Shown: one piece after another, positions 15,408 to 23,476 of the stretch
Layout: each line of letters opens with the position of its first letter
Position numbering within the stretch: the stretch's first letter is position 1
Assembly (NCBI GenBank): GCA_045580305.1
Contig: JAZNNQ010000035.1
Span: forward strand, 1-64,000
Origin: RGIG7332 sp045580305
GTDB taxonomy: Bacteria > Bacillota > Clostridia > Oscillospirales > JAAYXM01
Length of the DNA: 64,000 bases
Reading direction: 5' to 3'
Notes under the pieces: generated by a model
Told to the model about the DNA's origin: nothing
What the model saw: only the letters and a program-made list of their open reading frames with translations
Database searches by the model: none
Made by a program: the position numbers and the translations under genes

Positions 15408-16865
15408 TTAGCTTAATTTCTCAATACCGATTTTCATACGGCGGAGGCTTTCCTCTTTACCTAAAATGTGGAGAAGCTCAACGCCGCCACCCGGTGTTGT
15501 CTGCTTACCGGAAAGTGCGGTACGAAGCGGCCATAAAACGAGACCGTTCTTAACCTCAAGAGATGCAATAAATCCGAACAGAGCCTCGTGTATACCCTCG
15601 GCTGTCCAGTCGGAGATACTCTCAACCAACGGAATTAACTTAATAAGCATATCCTTGGATATCGCCTCATCGGTTTTCATCTTCTTGTGGCAATACATCG
15701 CTGTATCGTACTCGGGTAACTCGTCAAAGAAGTCTACCTTCTCGGGAATATCGGTTAAACGCTCGCATCTGGGCTGCAGGAGCGGCGCGATAAGCTTGGT
15801 ATCAATGTTCGGGTTTTTAACCGTCTGTCTAATATACGGCTCTGCTATCTTGTGGAACTCATCAGCGGTCAGTGCTCTGATATACTCAGCGTTGATATAA
15901 TCAAGCTTCTGAATGTCGAAAATCGCAGGTGACTTGGAAATTCCCTTTATGTCGAAAATCTCAACAAGCTCACTCAGTGTGAAGATCTCACGCTCGCCAC
16001 CCGGACTCCAGCCGAGTAAGGTCACATAGTTGATAAGCGCATCCTTGAGATATCCCATATCAAGAAGATCCTCATATGAGGGGTCACCCTTACGCTTGGA
16101 GAGCTTCTCGGTTGCATTTTTCATAACCGGTGCACAATGTACATATGTGGGAACATCCCAGCCAAACGCCTGATATAAAAGGTTATACTTAGGCGCGCTG
16201 GATAAGTATTCAGCACCACGAACGACATGAGTAATGCCCATTAAATGGTCGTCCACAACATTTGCAAAGTTGTAGGTGGGCATACCGTCGGACTTAATGA
16301 GAATCTGGTCATCAAGCTCTGCGTTTTCAACCGTGATGTCGCCATAAACAACATCTGAGAAAGTGGTTGAACCCTCTCTCGGCATCTTCTGACGAATTAC
16401 ATAGGGTTTTCCCGCCGCAAGATTCGCCTCAATTTCTTCCTTGGAAAGGCGTGAACAACGACCGTCGTATTTAAACGGACTGTCACCGTGGTCTTCTTTA
16501 CCGCAGAAGCAGTAGTAAGCTGCACCACGCTCAATTAAAAGTTTAGCATAATCAAGGTACATTCCCTCGCGCTCGCTCTGTGTGTAGGGGCCGACCGGGC
16601 CTCCAACATCCGGGCCTTCGTCATAATTAAGACCTGTGTCGCGCATTGTGCGGAAGATCAGATCGGTAGCGCCCTCGACATAGCGCTCGCGGTCGGTATC
16701 CTCAATACGAAGGATAAAGTCGCCGCCTTCGTGCTTGGTTATCATATAGGTATAGAGTGCGGTGCGAAGGTTACCGATGTGCATATAACCGGTAGGGCTG
16801 GGTGCAAAACGGGTTCTTACCTTACCCTTCGGAATCCGCTCCTCCATTTTTGCAAAATCTATCAT
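15408..16865 (-). CDS. gltX: Glutamate--tRNA ligase
   Basis: GluRS charges tRNA-Glu (and in non-discriminating forms tRNA-Gln). The 485-residue class I synthetase shows RFAPSPTGYMHIGN with the HIGH-type motif at 29-32, LRIEDTD, and the KMSKS-type KLSKR at 254-258. An all-helical anticodon-binding half follows. Length is normal for bacterial GluRS. It is 11 bases downstream of glnS, and both probably run from the glnS promoter. Because a GlnRS is present, this enzyme may be of the discriminating type; I cannot determine that by eye. Confidence 0.95.
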   Translation of the reverse strand: MIDFAKMEERIPKGKVRTRFAPSPTGYMHIGNLRTALYTYMITKHEGGDFILRIEDTDRERYVEGATDLIFRTMRDTGLNYDEGPDVGGPVGPYTQSEREGMYLDYAKLLIERGAAYYCFCGKEDHGDSPFKYDGRCSRLSKEEIEANLAAGKPYVIRQKMPREGSTTFSDVVYGDITVENAELDDQILIKSDGMPTYNFANVVDDHLMGITHVVRGAEYLSSAPKYNLLYQAFGWDVPTYVHCAPVMKNATEKLSKRKGDPSYEDLLDMGYLKDALINYVTLLGWSPGGEREIFTLSELVEIFDIKGISKSPAIFDIQKLDYINAEYIRALTADEFHKIAEPYIRQTVKNPNIDTKLIAPLLQPRCERLTDIPEKVDFFDELPEYDTAMYCHKKMKTDEAISKDMLIKLIPLVESISDWTAEGIHEALFGFIASLEVKNGLVLWPLRTALSGKQTTPGGGVELLHILGKEESLRRMKIGIEKLS

Positions 16866-16876
16866 AATTTACACCT

Positions 16877-18547
16877 CTATTTGCCTTTAGCAAAGGAATC
16901 TTTAAGTGATACTGTACGGTTGAACACCGGCTTTTCCGGGGTGGATAACTTATTATCAACACAGAAATAACCGTTACGCAGGAACTGGAATGACTCGGGG
17001 AATTTTGCATTCTCCATTCCCGGCTCGCACTTGGCATTCTCAATAATCTCAAGGGATGCAGGATTTAAATTGTCGGTAAAGGTCTTGCCCTCAGGAACAT
17101 CGGAAGGATCCGGAGTGTTGAAGAGGTTATCGTAAAGTCTTACTTCAGCATCTACCGCGTGCTTTGCGCTCACCCAATGGATAGTACCGCGAACCTTACG
17201 GCCATCAGCGGTTCCACCGCCGCGGGATTCGGGATCGTAATCGGCGTGAACCTCAATTACATTGCCCTCATCATCGCACTTATAGCCGGTGCAGGTAACA
17301 TAATAAGCATATTTTAAGCGGACCTCATTGCCGATAAATAAACGGCGATAACCCTTGATCGGCTCGATCATAAAGTCCTCAGCTTCGATGTAAAGCTCCT
17401 TTGAGAAGGGTACGGGATGAGTTCCGCCCTCCTCATTCATAGGATTGTTCTCAGCATCGAAATATTCAACCTGCTCCTCGGGATAGTTGTCAATTACAAG
17501 CTTAATGGGGCGAAGAACAACCATCTTGCGCTGAGCCTTTAAGTTAAGCTCCTCGCGGATGCAATGCTCAAGAAATGCGTAATCAACAACAGAGTAGGTC
17601 TTTGAAATACCGATTCGGTCACAGAAATTACGGATAGCCTCGGGTGTGTAGCCACGACGGCGAAGGCCCGAAAGGGTGGGCATACGGGGGTCGTCCCAAC
17701 CGTCAACATGACCGCCCTCAACAAGTGCGCGCAGGTAACGCTTACTCATAACCGTGTAGGTCATATTAAGACGGGAGAACTCCATCTGACGGGGAGGCAT
17801 CTCAAAACCAAGCTCACGAACTACCCAATCGTAAAGGGGTCTGTGATCCTCAAATTCGATAGAGCAAAGTGAGTGTGTAATGCCTTCAAGAGCGTCCTGA
17901 ATGGGGTGTGCATAGTCATAAAGGGGGTAAATGCACCACTTATCGCCCGGGCGATGGTGATTCATATGAAGAATACGATAAATTGCCGGGTCGCGCATAT
18001 TGATATTGGGAGATGCCATATCAATTTTTGCACGAAGTGTGCGGGAACCGTCGGGGAACTCACCATTTCTCATACGCGCGAAAAGGTCTAAGTTTTCCTC
18101 AACGGAGCGGTCGCGATAGGGGCTGTTCTTGCCGGGAGTGGTAAGTGTGCCGCGGTATTCGCGCATTTCGTCTGCACTGAGGTCGCAAACAAAGGCCTTG
18201 CCCTTTTTAATAAGTTCTACTGCGAAGTCGTAGCACTTCTCAAAATAGTCAGAGCCATAGAAAATTCCGCCGTCAGGAATAGCGCCAAGCCAGCGAAGAT
18301 CCTCTTCAATAGAGCGGACAAACTCGTCCTCTTCCTTAACCGGGTTGGTGTCGTCATAACGGAGATTAAATTTACCGCCGTATTTTTTAGCAGTACCGGC
18401 ACTTATCCAGATAGCCTTTGCACTTCCTATATGCAGGTAGCCGTTAGGCTCCGGCGGAAAGCGGGTGTGAATTGTACTGTCGCATCTGCCTTCTGCCAGG
18501 TCGCGATCCACCTGTTCGTAAATAAAATTACTTGAAACTGTATCCAT
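16877..18547 (-). CDS. glnS: Glutamine--tRNA ligase
   Basis: GlnRS charges tRNA-Gln directly. The 556-residue protein has TRFPPEPNGYLHIGS (HIGS 39-42), LRYDDTNP and VMSKR (267-270). It carries the two C-terminal beta-barrel domains expected of GlnRS (about 340-556), which separate it from bacterial GluRS. Most Firmicutes lack GlnRS and make Gln-tRNA through GatCAB, so this gene points to an ancient transfer found in part of the Clostridia. It is the first gene of a glnS-gltX pair, with a promoter near 18596. Confidence 0.95.
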   Translation of the reverse strand: MDTVSSNFIYEQVDRDLAEGRCDSTIHTRFPPEPNGYLHIGSAKAIWISAGTAKKYGGKFNLRYDDTNPVKEEDEFVRSIEEDLRWLGAIPDGGIFYGSDYFEKCYDFAVELIKKGKAFVCDLSADEMREYRGTLTTPGKNSPYRDRSVEENLDLFARMRNGEFPDGSRTLRAKIDMASPNINMRDPAIYRILHMNHHRPGDKWCIYPLYDYAHPIQDALEGITHSLCSIEFEDHRPLYDWVVRELGFEMPPRQMEFSRLNMTYTVMSKRYLRALVEGGHVDGWDDPRMPTLSGLRRRGYTPEAIRNFCDRIGISKTYSVVDYAFLEHCIREELNLKAQRKMVVLRPIKLVIDNYPEEQVEYFDAENNPMNEEGGTHPVPFSKELYIEAEDFMIEPIKGYRRLFIGNEVRLKYAYYVTCTGYKCDDEGNVIEVHADYDPESRGGGTADGRKVRGTIHWVSAKHAVDAEVRLYDNLFNTPDPSDVPEGKTFTDNLNPASLEIIENAKCEPGMENAKFPESFQFLRNGYFCVDNKLSTPEKPVFNRTVSLKDSFAKGK

Positions 18548-18595
18548 TGTATCATCCTCCGATGTAAAAAAGACAATTTTACTCAGTATAGAAAT

Positions 18596-18625
18596 ATTCT
18601 ACCACAAAACATCCTCAATACACAA
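18596..18625 (-). promoter_or_regulatory. Predicted extended -10 promoter for glnS-gltX
   Basis: Minus-strand TGGTAGAAT has its -10 hexamer at 18601-18596. A TTGTGT lies about 18 bases further upstream. Confidence 0.5.
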
Positions 18626-18732
18626 GTAAAATATACGGATTTTTAAAATAATAATGGAAATGTGCCGACTTTTTCACCTATCTCCCCTGCCCTGCATAGG
18701 ATAAAGAGAAAAACTGCAAAGGTGGGGCGTAT

Positions 18733-19344
18733 ATGTCCGTTTTATTATACATTTTGTCGGTTAATTTAGACTCAATTGGTGTAGGATTGTCTTATGGGGT
18801 GCGAAAAATACATATTTCGCGGCTTGCCCTTCTGATTATTGCCCTTTTTTCTGTTATTTGCTCCTTTTTGGCTCTGATTTTCGGCAGATTTTTAGGTGGA
18901 TTTCTCACAATAGAGTCCGGAAAGGCGTTGGGAGATGGTGTTTTATTCTTCTTAGGGCTTTGGATTTTGCTGTCAGCATTAAAAAACGATGCACCTCGTC
19001 AAATCAAGGCGCACACTTTTTCGGTAAAACCCCTTGGAATTACCGTTTCGATTATGCAGGACCCGACACTGTGCGACTTTGATGACTCTTCCCGCATTGA
19101 TGGGCGGGAAGCGGTTTATCTCGCTCTGGCACTTTCTCTGGATTCCATTGCGATAAGCATTGGCGTTGGTATTTCCGGCTTCACGCAATGGTATCTTCCA
19201 CTACTTATCGGCGCATCCCAGCTTGTTTTTCTGGAGTGCGGGCGATATTTGGGCAAAAAACTTGCAAATAAATTTAAAATTTCAAACAAAGTCTGGACAT
19301 TCCTTGCGGGTCTGGCACTAATTATTCTGGCATTGTTGGGATAA
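18733..19344 (+). CDS. ytaF: YtaF-like sporulation membrane protein (MntP-related)
   Basis: This 203-residue polytopic protein has two repeated halves of three helices each. Each half begins with the LxxxLDSI pattern (SVNLDSIGVG near residue 9, ALSLDSIAISIG near 135), as in the MntP/DUF204 cation exporter group. The loop between halves reads DPTLCDFDDSSRIDGREA, which resembles an EF-hand-type acidic loop and is typical of YtaF. YtaF is known in Bacillus as a sporulation-associated membrane protein of unclear transport role. It is monocistronic, with GGTGGGG before ATG 18733 and a terminator after it. Confidence 0.82.
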   Translation: MSVLLYILSVNLDSIGVGLSYGVRKIHISRLALLIIALFSVICSFLALIFGRFLGGFLTIESGKALGDGVLFFLGLWILLSALKNDAPRQIKAHTFSVKPLGITVSIMQDPTLCDFDDSSRIDGREAVYLALALSLDSIAISIGVGISGFTQWYLPLLIGASQLVFLECGRYLGKKLANKFKISNKVWTFLAGLALIILALLG

Positions 19345-19345
19345 A

Positions 19346-19375
19346 AAAACACCGTTGCATCAGCAACGGTGTTTT
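19346..19375. terminator. Bidirectional terminator between ytaF and rplL
   Basis: Arms 19346-19358 and 19363-19375 pair perfectly (13 bp, ATCA loop), with A and T runs at the ends. Confidence 0.9.
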
Positions 19376-19408
19376 AATTAACTATAGGAAATGAATTTGG
19401 GGTTTAGC

Positions 19409-19783
19409 TTACTTAAGCTCAACCTTAGCGCCAGCTTCCTCAAGCTTAGCCTTCATAGCTTCAGCATCGTCCTTGCTTACGCCTTCCTTAACAGCCTTCG
19501 GTGCGTTGTCAACAACTTCCTTAGCTTCCTTAAGGCCAAGACCGGTAAGCTCACGAACAACCTTGATAACATTGATCTTGCCAGCGCCAGCGTCAACAAG
19601 AACAACATCGAACTCACTCTTCTCAGCAGCAGCCGGAGCATCGCCACCAGCAGCCGGAGCAGCAACTGCAACAGCAGCAGCGGATACGCCGAACTCTTCC
19701 TCGATAGCCTTTACGAGGTCAGCAACCTCGAGAAGGGACATAGCCTTGATTTCTTCAACAATGTTAGTAATTTTCTCAGACAT
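19409..19783 (-). CDS. rplL: 50S ribosomal protein L7/L12
   Basis: L7/L12 forms the ribosomal stalk that recruits translation GTPases. The 124-residue protein has an N-terminal dimerisation helix, an Ala/Gly-rich hinge (about residues 36-55), and the conserved globular domain with KINVIKVVRELTGLGLKEAK. I start at ATG 19783, because GGAGG lies inside the longer TTG-initiated frame. It follows rplJ by about 36 bases and shares the L10 leader. As L10 binds L12 dimers, the two are autoregulated together. Confidence 0.97.
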   Translation of the reverse strand: MSEKITNIVEEIKAMSLLEVADLVKAIEEEFGVSAAAVAVAAPAAGGDAPAAAEKSEFDVVLVDAGAGKINVIKVVRELTGLGLKEAKEVVDNAPKAVKEGVSKDDAEAMKAKLEEAGAKVELK

Positions 19784-19819
19784 TTTAAAATCCTCCAATC
19801 AAAATTTTTGTTTTTTAAA

Positions 19820-20329
19820 TTATGCAGTTTCCTGCTCGCCTTTTTCAACGATAGCATTAAGCGCAATAGCGAAAGATGTGATCGGGCCCTTCAAGCTGCC
19901 AAGTAACTTTGCGAGAAGAACTTCGCGGCTGGGAGTAGCAGCGAGCTGCTTAACCTCGTCAACACCGATAACTCTACCCTCAACGAAACCTGCCTTGATG
20001 TTAAATACCTTTTCATCCTTCTTTGCATAGTCAGCGATGATCTTTGCCGGAGCAACAGCGTCATCCATACTGATAGCAATAGCAGTGGTACCATGGAGTA
20101 CCTCATCAAGAGCGTCAAAACCAGCTTCCTTTGCAGCGAAGCGGATAAGGTTGTTCTTGATAACGGTGTACTCTACATTGTTCTTACGCATCTCAGCACG
20201 AAGCTTTGTATCGTCTTCAACATTGATACCCTTGTAATCGACTAACACACCGCTGCTTGCATTTTTCATCTTTTCAGCAAGATCAGCGACTATAGCCTTC
20301 TTTTCTTCTAAAACCTTTGCGTTTGGCAC
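19820..20329 (-). CDS. rplJ: 50S ribosomal protein L10
   Basis: L10 anchors the L7/L12 stalk to 23S rRNA, and the complex binds its own mRNA leader. The protein is 169 residues if translation starts at GTG 20329 (giving MPNAKVLEEKK, the usual L10 opening). That start is well spaced from GGAGG. The in-frame GTG at 20341 abuts the Shine-Dalgarno and is unlikely. The VDYKGI and SREVLLAKLLGSLKGP segments are conserved. It has its own promoter (20501-20529) and L10 leader. Confidence 0.96.
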   Translation of the reverse strand: MPNAKVLEEKKAIVADLAEKMKNASSGVLVDYKGINVEDDTKLRAEMRKNNVEYTVIKNNLIRFAAKEAGFDALDEVLHGTTAIAISMDDAVAPAKIIADYAKKDEKVFNIKAGFVEGRVIGVDEVKQLAATPSREVLLAKLLGSLKGPITSFAIALNAIVEKGEQETA

Positions 20330-20352
20330 AGTAAATTTCACCTCCGTAGTTA

Positions 20353-20490
20353 AAAAAAGTAAACCCCTGCATCACTTAAGACACAGGGGTAAAATAGACA
20401 AATGTATAAAATTACATAAGCGCTATTTCCTCGGTAGGCTTGAGTTACCTCAAATTATATCGCTTACGCGACACCTACTGTCTTAAGAGA
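20353..20490 (-). ncRNA. L10 leader (rplJL autoregulatory RNA) with attenuator
   Basis: The minus-strand RNA begins GACAGTAGGTGTCGCG and contains AGCCTACCGAGG, the signature halves of the ribosomal L10 leader known from Firmicutes. It is followed by a terminator hairpin (stem arms 20384-20390 and 20363-20369, ACCCCTG/CAGGGGT) and a T-rich run at 20353-20360. The L10(L12)4 complex is expected to bind the upper part and favour termination. Confidence 0.88.
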
Positions 20491-20500
20491 AGCAAAATAG

Positions 20501-20529
20501 ATTATAAACTAAATAGTTAGTTTTGTCAA
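20501..20529 (-). promoter_or_regulatory. Consensus promoter for rplJ-rplL
   Basis: Minus-strand TTGACA (20529-20524), 17-base spacer, TATAAT (20506-20501): a perfect sigma-A match just before the L10 leader. Confidence 0.92.
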
Positions 20530-20536
20530 GTATAAA

Positions 20537-21232
20537 TTAACCCATTAACTTTGCAGAGTTAACCTTGACGCCCGGACCCATAGTTGATGCAACAACACAG
20601 GAGCGGATGTACTGACCCTTAGCAGCAGCCGGCTTAGCCTTGATGATAGCGTTCATAAGAGTGTTGAAGTTCTCAGAAAGCTTCTCAACGCCAAAGGAAA
20701 CCTTGCCGATCGGGCAGTGAATGATGTTGGTTTTGTCAAGACGGTACTCGATCTTACCTGCCTTAAGGTCTGCAATAGCCTTAGCAACATCAGGTGTAAC
20801 GGTACCAGCCTTCGGGTTCGGCATAAGACCCTTCGGACCTAAAACCTTACCGAGACGACCAACAAGACCCATCATATCGGGTGTAGCAACGACAACATCG
20901 AAGTCAAAGAAGTTCTCGCTCTGAATACGAGCAACGAGATCCTCAGCACCAACTACATCAGCGCCAGCCTCCTCAGCCTCTTTTGCCTTATCGTTCTTTG
21001 CAAATACGCAAACACGAACCTTCTTACCTGTACCATGGGGCAGAACTACCGCACCGCGAACCTGCTGGTCAGCGTGGCGGGAGTCAACGCCTAATTTAAC
21101 ATGAAGCTCAACGGTCTCATCGAACTTAGCCTTACCGGACTTAACAACGAGATCTAATGCTTCTTCGGTGTCGTATTGATTTGCACGGTCGATGAGCTTT
21201 GCGCTCTCGACATACTTTTTACCTCTACGCAC
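20537..21232 (-). CDS. rplA: 50S ribosomal protein L1
   Basis: L1 binds the mobile stalk of 23S rRNA and, in many bacteria, represses its own mRNA. I start at GTG 21232 (VRRGKKYVE), which has AAGGAGG at proper distance. The frame open from 21292 runs through the intergenic RNA structure and would add 20 atypical residues. The 231-residue length is normal. LGPKGLMPNPKAGTVT is the family hallmark. It is last in the rpmG-secE-nusG-rplK-rplA unit, directly preceded by a 23S-like L1 site. Confidence 0.97.
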   Translation of the reverse strand: MRRGKKYVESAKLIDRANQYDTEEALDLVVKSGKAKFDETVELHVKLGVDSRHADQQVRGAVVLPHGTGKKVRVCVFAKNDKAKEAEEAGADVVGAEDLVARIQSENFFDFDVVVATPDMMGLVGRLGKVLGPKGLMPNPKAGTVTPDVAKAIADLKAGKIEYRLDKTNIIHCPIGKVSFGVEKLSENFNTLMNAIIKAKPAAAKGQYIRSCVVASTMGPGVKVNSAKLMG

Positions 21233-21248
21233 TGTTTTTCCTCCTTCT

Positions 21249-21280
21249 GGTGGTTTTTCGGGTGCTTTGCACCCTCCCAC
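21249..21280 (-). promoter_or_regulatory. Candidate L1-binding mRNA element before rplA
   Basis: The minus-strand RNA reads GTGGGAG (21280-21274), an inner GGGTGC-AAA-GCACCC stem, then GAAAAACCAC ending at 21250. GTGG/CCAC closes an asymmetric GAG/GAAAAA internal loop. This is very close to the L1 site of 23S rRNA, where GGUGGGAG pairs with GAAAUACCACC. Confidence 0.6.
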
Positions 21281-21309
21281 TTGGGCGGTCATACCGCCTT
21301 CACATAAAA

Positions 21310-21735
21310 TTACTCTTCTACTGTGATACCCATGCTGCGAGCGGTACCCGCAATCATGCTCATTGCTGTCTCGATAGTAGCAGCATTTAAGTCAACCATC
21401 TTGGTCTCTGCGATCTTCTTAACATCTTCTTTAGAGATCTTAGCAACCTTGGTCTTGTTCGGTACAGCAGAACCACTCTCGATCTTGCAAGCCTTCTTGA
21501 TAAGAACGGATGCAGGCGGAGTCTTGGTAATGAAGGTAAACGAACGGTCTGCATAAACGGTGATGATTACCGGGATGATAAGACCGATGTCGTTCTTCGT
21601 GCGCTCGTTGAATTCCTTGGTGAACTGCACGATATTGATACCGTGCTGACCGAGTGCCGGACCTACCGGCGGTGCCGGAGTCGCTTTACCGGCGGGGATT
21701 TGCAGTTTTACATATCCAATAACCTTTTGAGCCAT
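21310..21735 (-). CDS. rplK: 50S ribosomal protein L11
   Basis: L11 forms the GTPase-associated centre with 23S rRNA and is needed for stringent-response sensing. The 141-residue protein opens with the conserved AQKVIGYVKLQIPAGKATPAPPVGPALGQ region (split: N-domain 1-70, C-domain 75-141). TKTPPASVLIKKA is also typical. ATG 21735 has AAGGAGGTG upstream. The gene lies between nusG and rplA with about 115 and 77 bases of spacer, each holding an L1-like RNA element. Confidence 0.97.
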   Translation of the reverse strand: MAQKVIGYVKLQIPAGKATPAPPVGPALGQHGINIVQFTKEFNERTKNDIGLIIPVIITVYADRSFTFITKTPPASVLIKKACKIESGSAVPNKTKVAKISKEDVKKIAETKMVDLNAATIETAMSMIAGTARSMGITVEE

Positions 21736-21761
21736 TGTAGTAGCACCTCCTTGTTAAAAAT

Positions 21762-21799
21762 GTGGTAAATGGCGGAATGTCTTTTCGACACCCTCCCAC
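21762..21799 (-). promoter_or_regulatory. Second candidate L1-binding mRNA element, before rplK
   Basis: The minus-strand RNA has GTGGGAG (21799-21793), a GTGTC/GACAT stem capped by a GAAAA-type loop, and a closing CCAC (21765-21762). It repeats the layout of the element before rplA. A perfect GTGCAA-CA-TTGCAC hairpin lies just upstream. Confidence 0.5.
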
Positions 21800-21850
21800 G
21801 CGTGCAATGTTGCACATCTATGCAAGCACTATTGTGCCAACACACAAAAT

Positions 21851-22375
21851 TTACTCTTCCACTGGTTCGACAGCCGCAAGGTCAACATCAACCGTGGTCT
21901 CGCGACCAAACATAAGCACAGTAACCTTGACCTTACTGTTTTCGATATCGATTTCCTCAACTTTACCGATGATATTTTCGAAAGCACCTTCAATAATCTT
22001 AATACTATCGCCAACCGCATAGTCAACGGTAACCTCGTGCTTTTCAACGCCGAGAGCGTTAAGCTCTTCCTCGGTAAGCGGTACAGGCTTGCTTTCGGGA
22101 CCAACAAATCCGGTAACACCGCGAGTATTGCGGATTACATACCAGCTTTCATCGGTCATAACCATTTTTACGAGAACATAGCTGGGGAAAATCATACGCT
22201 CGACCTCGCGGCGCTCACCATCCTTGATTTCAACCACGGTTTCCATAGGGATATAGGTGGCGTGGATAAGGTCATGCAGTTTTCTGTTCTCGACGGTTTT
22301 TTCAATTGTGCTGGCTACTTTGTTTTCGTAGCCCGCGTATGTGTGAACGACATACCATTTTGCGTTTTCAGCCAT
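21851..22375 (-). CDS. nusG: Transcription termination/antitermination factor NusG
   Basis: NusG links RNA polymerase to pausing, termination or ribosomes. The 174-residue protein has the NGN domain (WYVVHTYAGYENKVA at 7-21, then FPSYVLVKM and VRNTRGVTGFVG-like RNTRGVTGFVG). A C-terminal KOW domain follows, with VGDSIKIIEGAFENIIGKV near 128. It sits in the canonical secE-nusG-rplK order with 18 bases to secE. No insertion is present. Confidence 0.97.
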   Translation of the reverse strand: MAENAKWYVVHTYAGYENKVASTIEKTVENRKLHDLIHATYIPMETVVEIKDGERREVERMIFPSYVLVKMVMTDESWYVIRNTRGVTGFVGPESKPVPLTEEELNALGVEKHEVTVDYAVGDSIKIIEGAFENIIGKVEEIDIENSKVKVTVLMFGRETTVDVDLAAVEPVEE

Positions 22376-22393
22376 AAAGCAAAACTCCCAACC

Positions 22394-22597
22394 TTACAAT
22401 GTTAAGAGAGCCGCAACGCCTGCAGTAAGCCCTAAATCAATGATACCGATGAATACAGCTACAACAATTACCATCGCCATAACGATACCGGTATTCTTTA
22501 CAACCTGGGGCAGTGTCGGCCATACAATTTTCTTAAGCTCGCTCTTCATTTCGCGGAACCATTTGCCCGCATCTCGTGAGCGTTTCTTTTCAGACAT
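22394..22597 (-). CDS. secE: Preprotein translocase subunit SecE
   Basis: SecE is the small clamp subunit of the SecYEG channel. This is the single-helix form: about 67 residues, with an amphipathic WFREMKSELKKIVWPTLPQVVKNT region followed by one membrane helix (about 38-60). I start at ATG 22597; the in-frame GTG at 22609 lies too close to the AAAGGG site. It is placed between rpmG and nusG as usual. Confidence 0.95.
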   Translation of the reverse strand: MSEKKRSRDAGKWFREMKSELKKIVWPTLPQVVKNTGIVMAMVIVVAVFIGIIDLGLTAGVAALLTL

Positions 22598-22629
22598 TGT
22601 TTTGCACACCCTTTCTCTTAATAAGTAGC

Positions 22630-22779
22630 TTACTTCGTTTCTTTATGAAGGGTATGCTTACGGCAGAAACGACAATACTTATTCATCTCGAGACGGTCAG
22701 GATCATTTTTCTTGTTCTTAACCGTATCATAGTTGCGCTGCTTGCACTCCTGGCAAACTAAAGTGATCTTAACTCTCAT
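22630..22779 (-). CDS. rpmG: 50S ribosomal protein L33
   Basis: This is a 49-residue L33 of the zinc-binding type, with CQEC and CRFC pairs (Cys13/16 and Cys36/39). The start is ATG 22779 behind GGAGGTG. The longer open frame to 22878 covers the structured 5' leader and is not coding. It is the first gene of the rpmG-secE-nusG-rplK-rplA transcript. Confidence 0.95.
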   Translation of the reverse strand: MRVKITLVCQECKQRNYDTVKNKKNDPDRLEMNKYCRFCRKHTLHKETK

Positions 22780-22805
22780 TCTAACGGCACCTCCTAAGAT
22801 TATAG

Positions 22806-22905
22806 CCTCCCTGACGGGTATTCCCGCGCGGATAAGTGTTTTTCCGCATAAGGAGTCGGCCCAAAAATGAGCGCACAAAAAAAAGACCCCTCACAGGTAC
22901 TATCT
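22806..22905 (-). other. Structured 5' leader of the rpmG operon
   Basis: Between the promoter and rpmG about 125 bases of leader contain two hairpins: GCGGA/TCCGC (22828-22832 with 22843-22847) and CGGG/CCCG (22815-22818 with 22823-22826). A T-run lies near 22879-22886. No known riboswitch was recognised. Confidence 0.4.
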
Positions 22906-22934
22906 AATATAGCATAACTTTTCCACCGGGTCAA
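22906..22934 (-). promoter_or_regulatory. Promoter for rpmG-secE-nusG-rplK-rplA
   Basis: Minus-strand TTGACC (22934-22929), 17-base spacer, TATATT (22911-22906). Confidence 0.85.
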
Positions 22935-22951
22935 GTATTTTTTTAATTTTT

Positions 22952-22980
22952 TTGCAACTTTTATTTTTTTATGATAGAAT
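22952..22980 (+). promoter_or_regulatory. Promoter for ruvX, divergent from the rpmG promoter
   Basis: TTGCAA (22952-22957), 17-base spacer, TAGAAT (22975-22980) with an extended TGA before the -10. Confidence 0.8.
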
Positions 22981-23002
22981 AGCCTCGTAAGGAGGTTTTC
23001 TT

Positions 23003-23422
23003 ATGGCACGAATTATGGGTATAGATTACGGCGATGCCCGGGTTGGGCTTGCCTTTTCCGATATAACCGGTTTTCTTGTAGGTGAAGCATTCACCCTCCA
23101 CGAGCGCAACTTAGAGCGGGTGGTTGATGCCATTGTGACATACGCTAAGGAGCGAGGCGTCTCAGAGATTGTTCTGGGCTATCCGAAAAATATGAACGCC
23201 ACCGTAGGTATCCGCGGCGAAAAGAGCGAGGCATTAGCTGAAATTTTACGGGAGCGCACCTCCCTGCCGGTAATTTTATGGGACGAGCGCAGTACCACGG
23301 TATCCGCGCATCAAATTTTAAACCAGCACAATGTGCGCGGCAAGAAGCGCAAGGACACGGTGGACGCGGTTGCCGCCACCCTTATTCTTCAGACCTATCT
23401 GGATTACAAATCACGAGGTTAA
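23003..23422 (+). CDS. ruvX: RuvX/YqgF family RNase H-fold nuclease
   Basis: This 139-residue RNase H-like protein acts in 16S rRNA 5' maturation and was annotated as a Holliday-junction resolvase. It shows MGIDYGDARVGLAFSD (catalytic Asp at residue 8), the VLGYPKNMNATVG loop, WDERSTTVSA with the catalytic Glu, and the KRKDTVDAVAA motif with the final Asp. ATG 23003 has AAGGAGG upstream. It has its own strong promoter and precedes an amidase gene by 54 bases. Confidence 0.92.
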   Translation: MARIMGIDYGDARVGLAFSDITGFLVGEAFTLHERNLERVVDAIVTYAKERGVSEIVLGYPKNMNATVGIRGEKSEALAEILRERTSLPVILWDERSTTVSAHQILNQHNVRGKKRKDTVDAVAATLILQTYLDYKSRG

Positions 23423-23476
23423 CACTTTTCGCCTTTCCTACATATTATATATTATAATATAATAAGGAGAGGTTAT

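Noticed and set aside
19473..20030. 185-codon plus-strand open frame over rplL and rplJ
   Set aside because: It is antisense to two certain ribosomal protein genes, has low-complexity Ala/Thr/Ser content from codon bias, and no ribosome site.
22780..22878. Longer start for rpmG adding 33 residues
   Set aside because: The extension covers hairpins in the leader and does not match L33; ATG 22779 has GGAGGTG.
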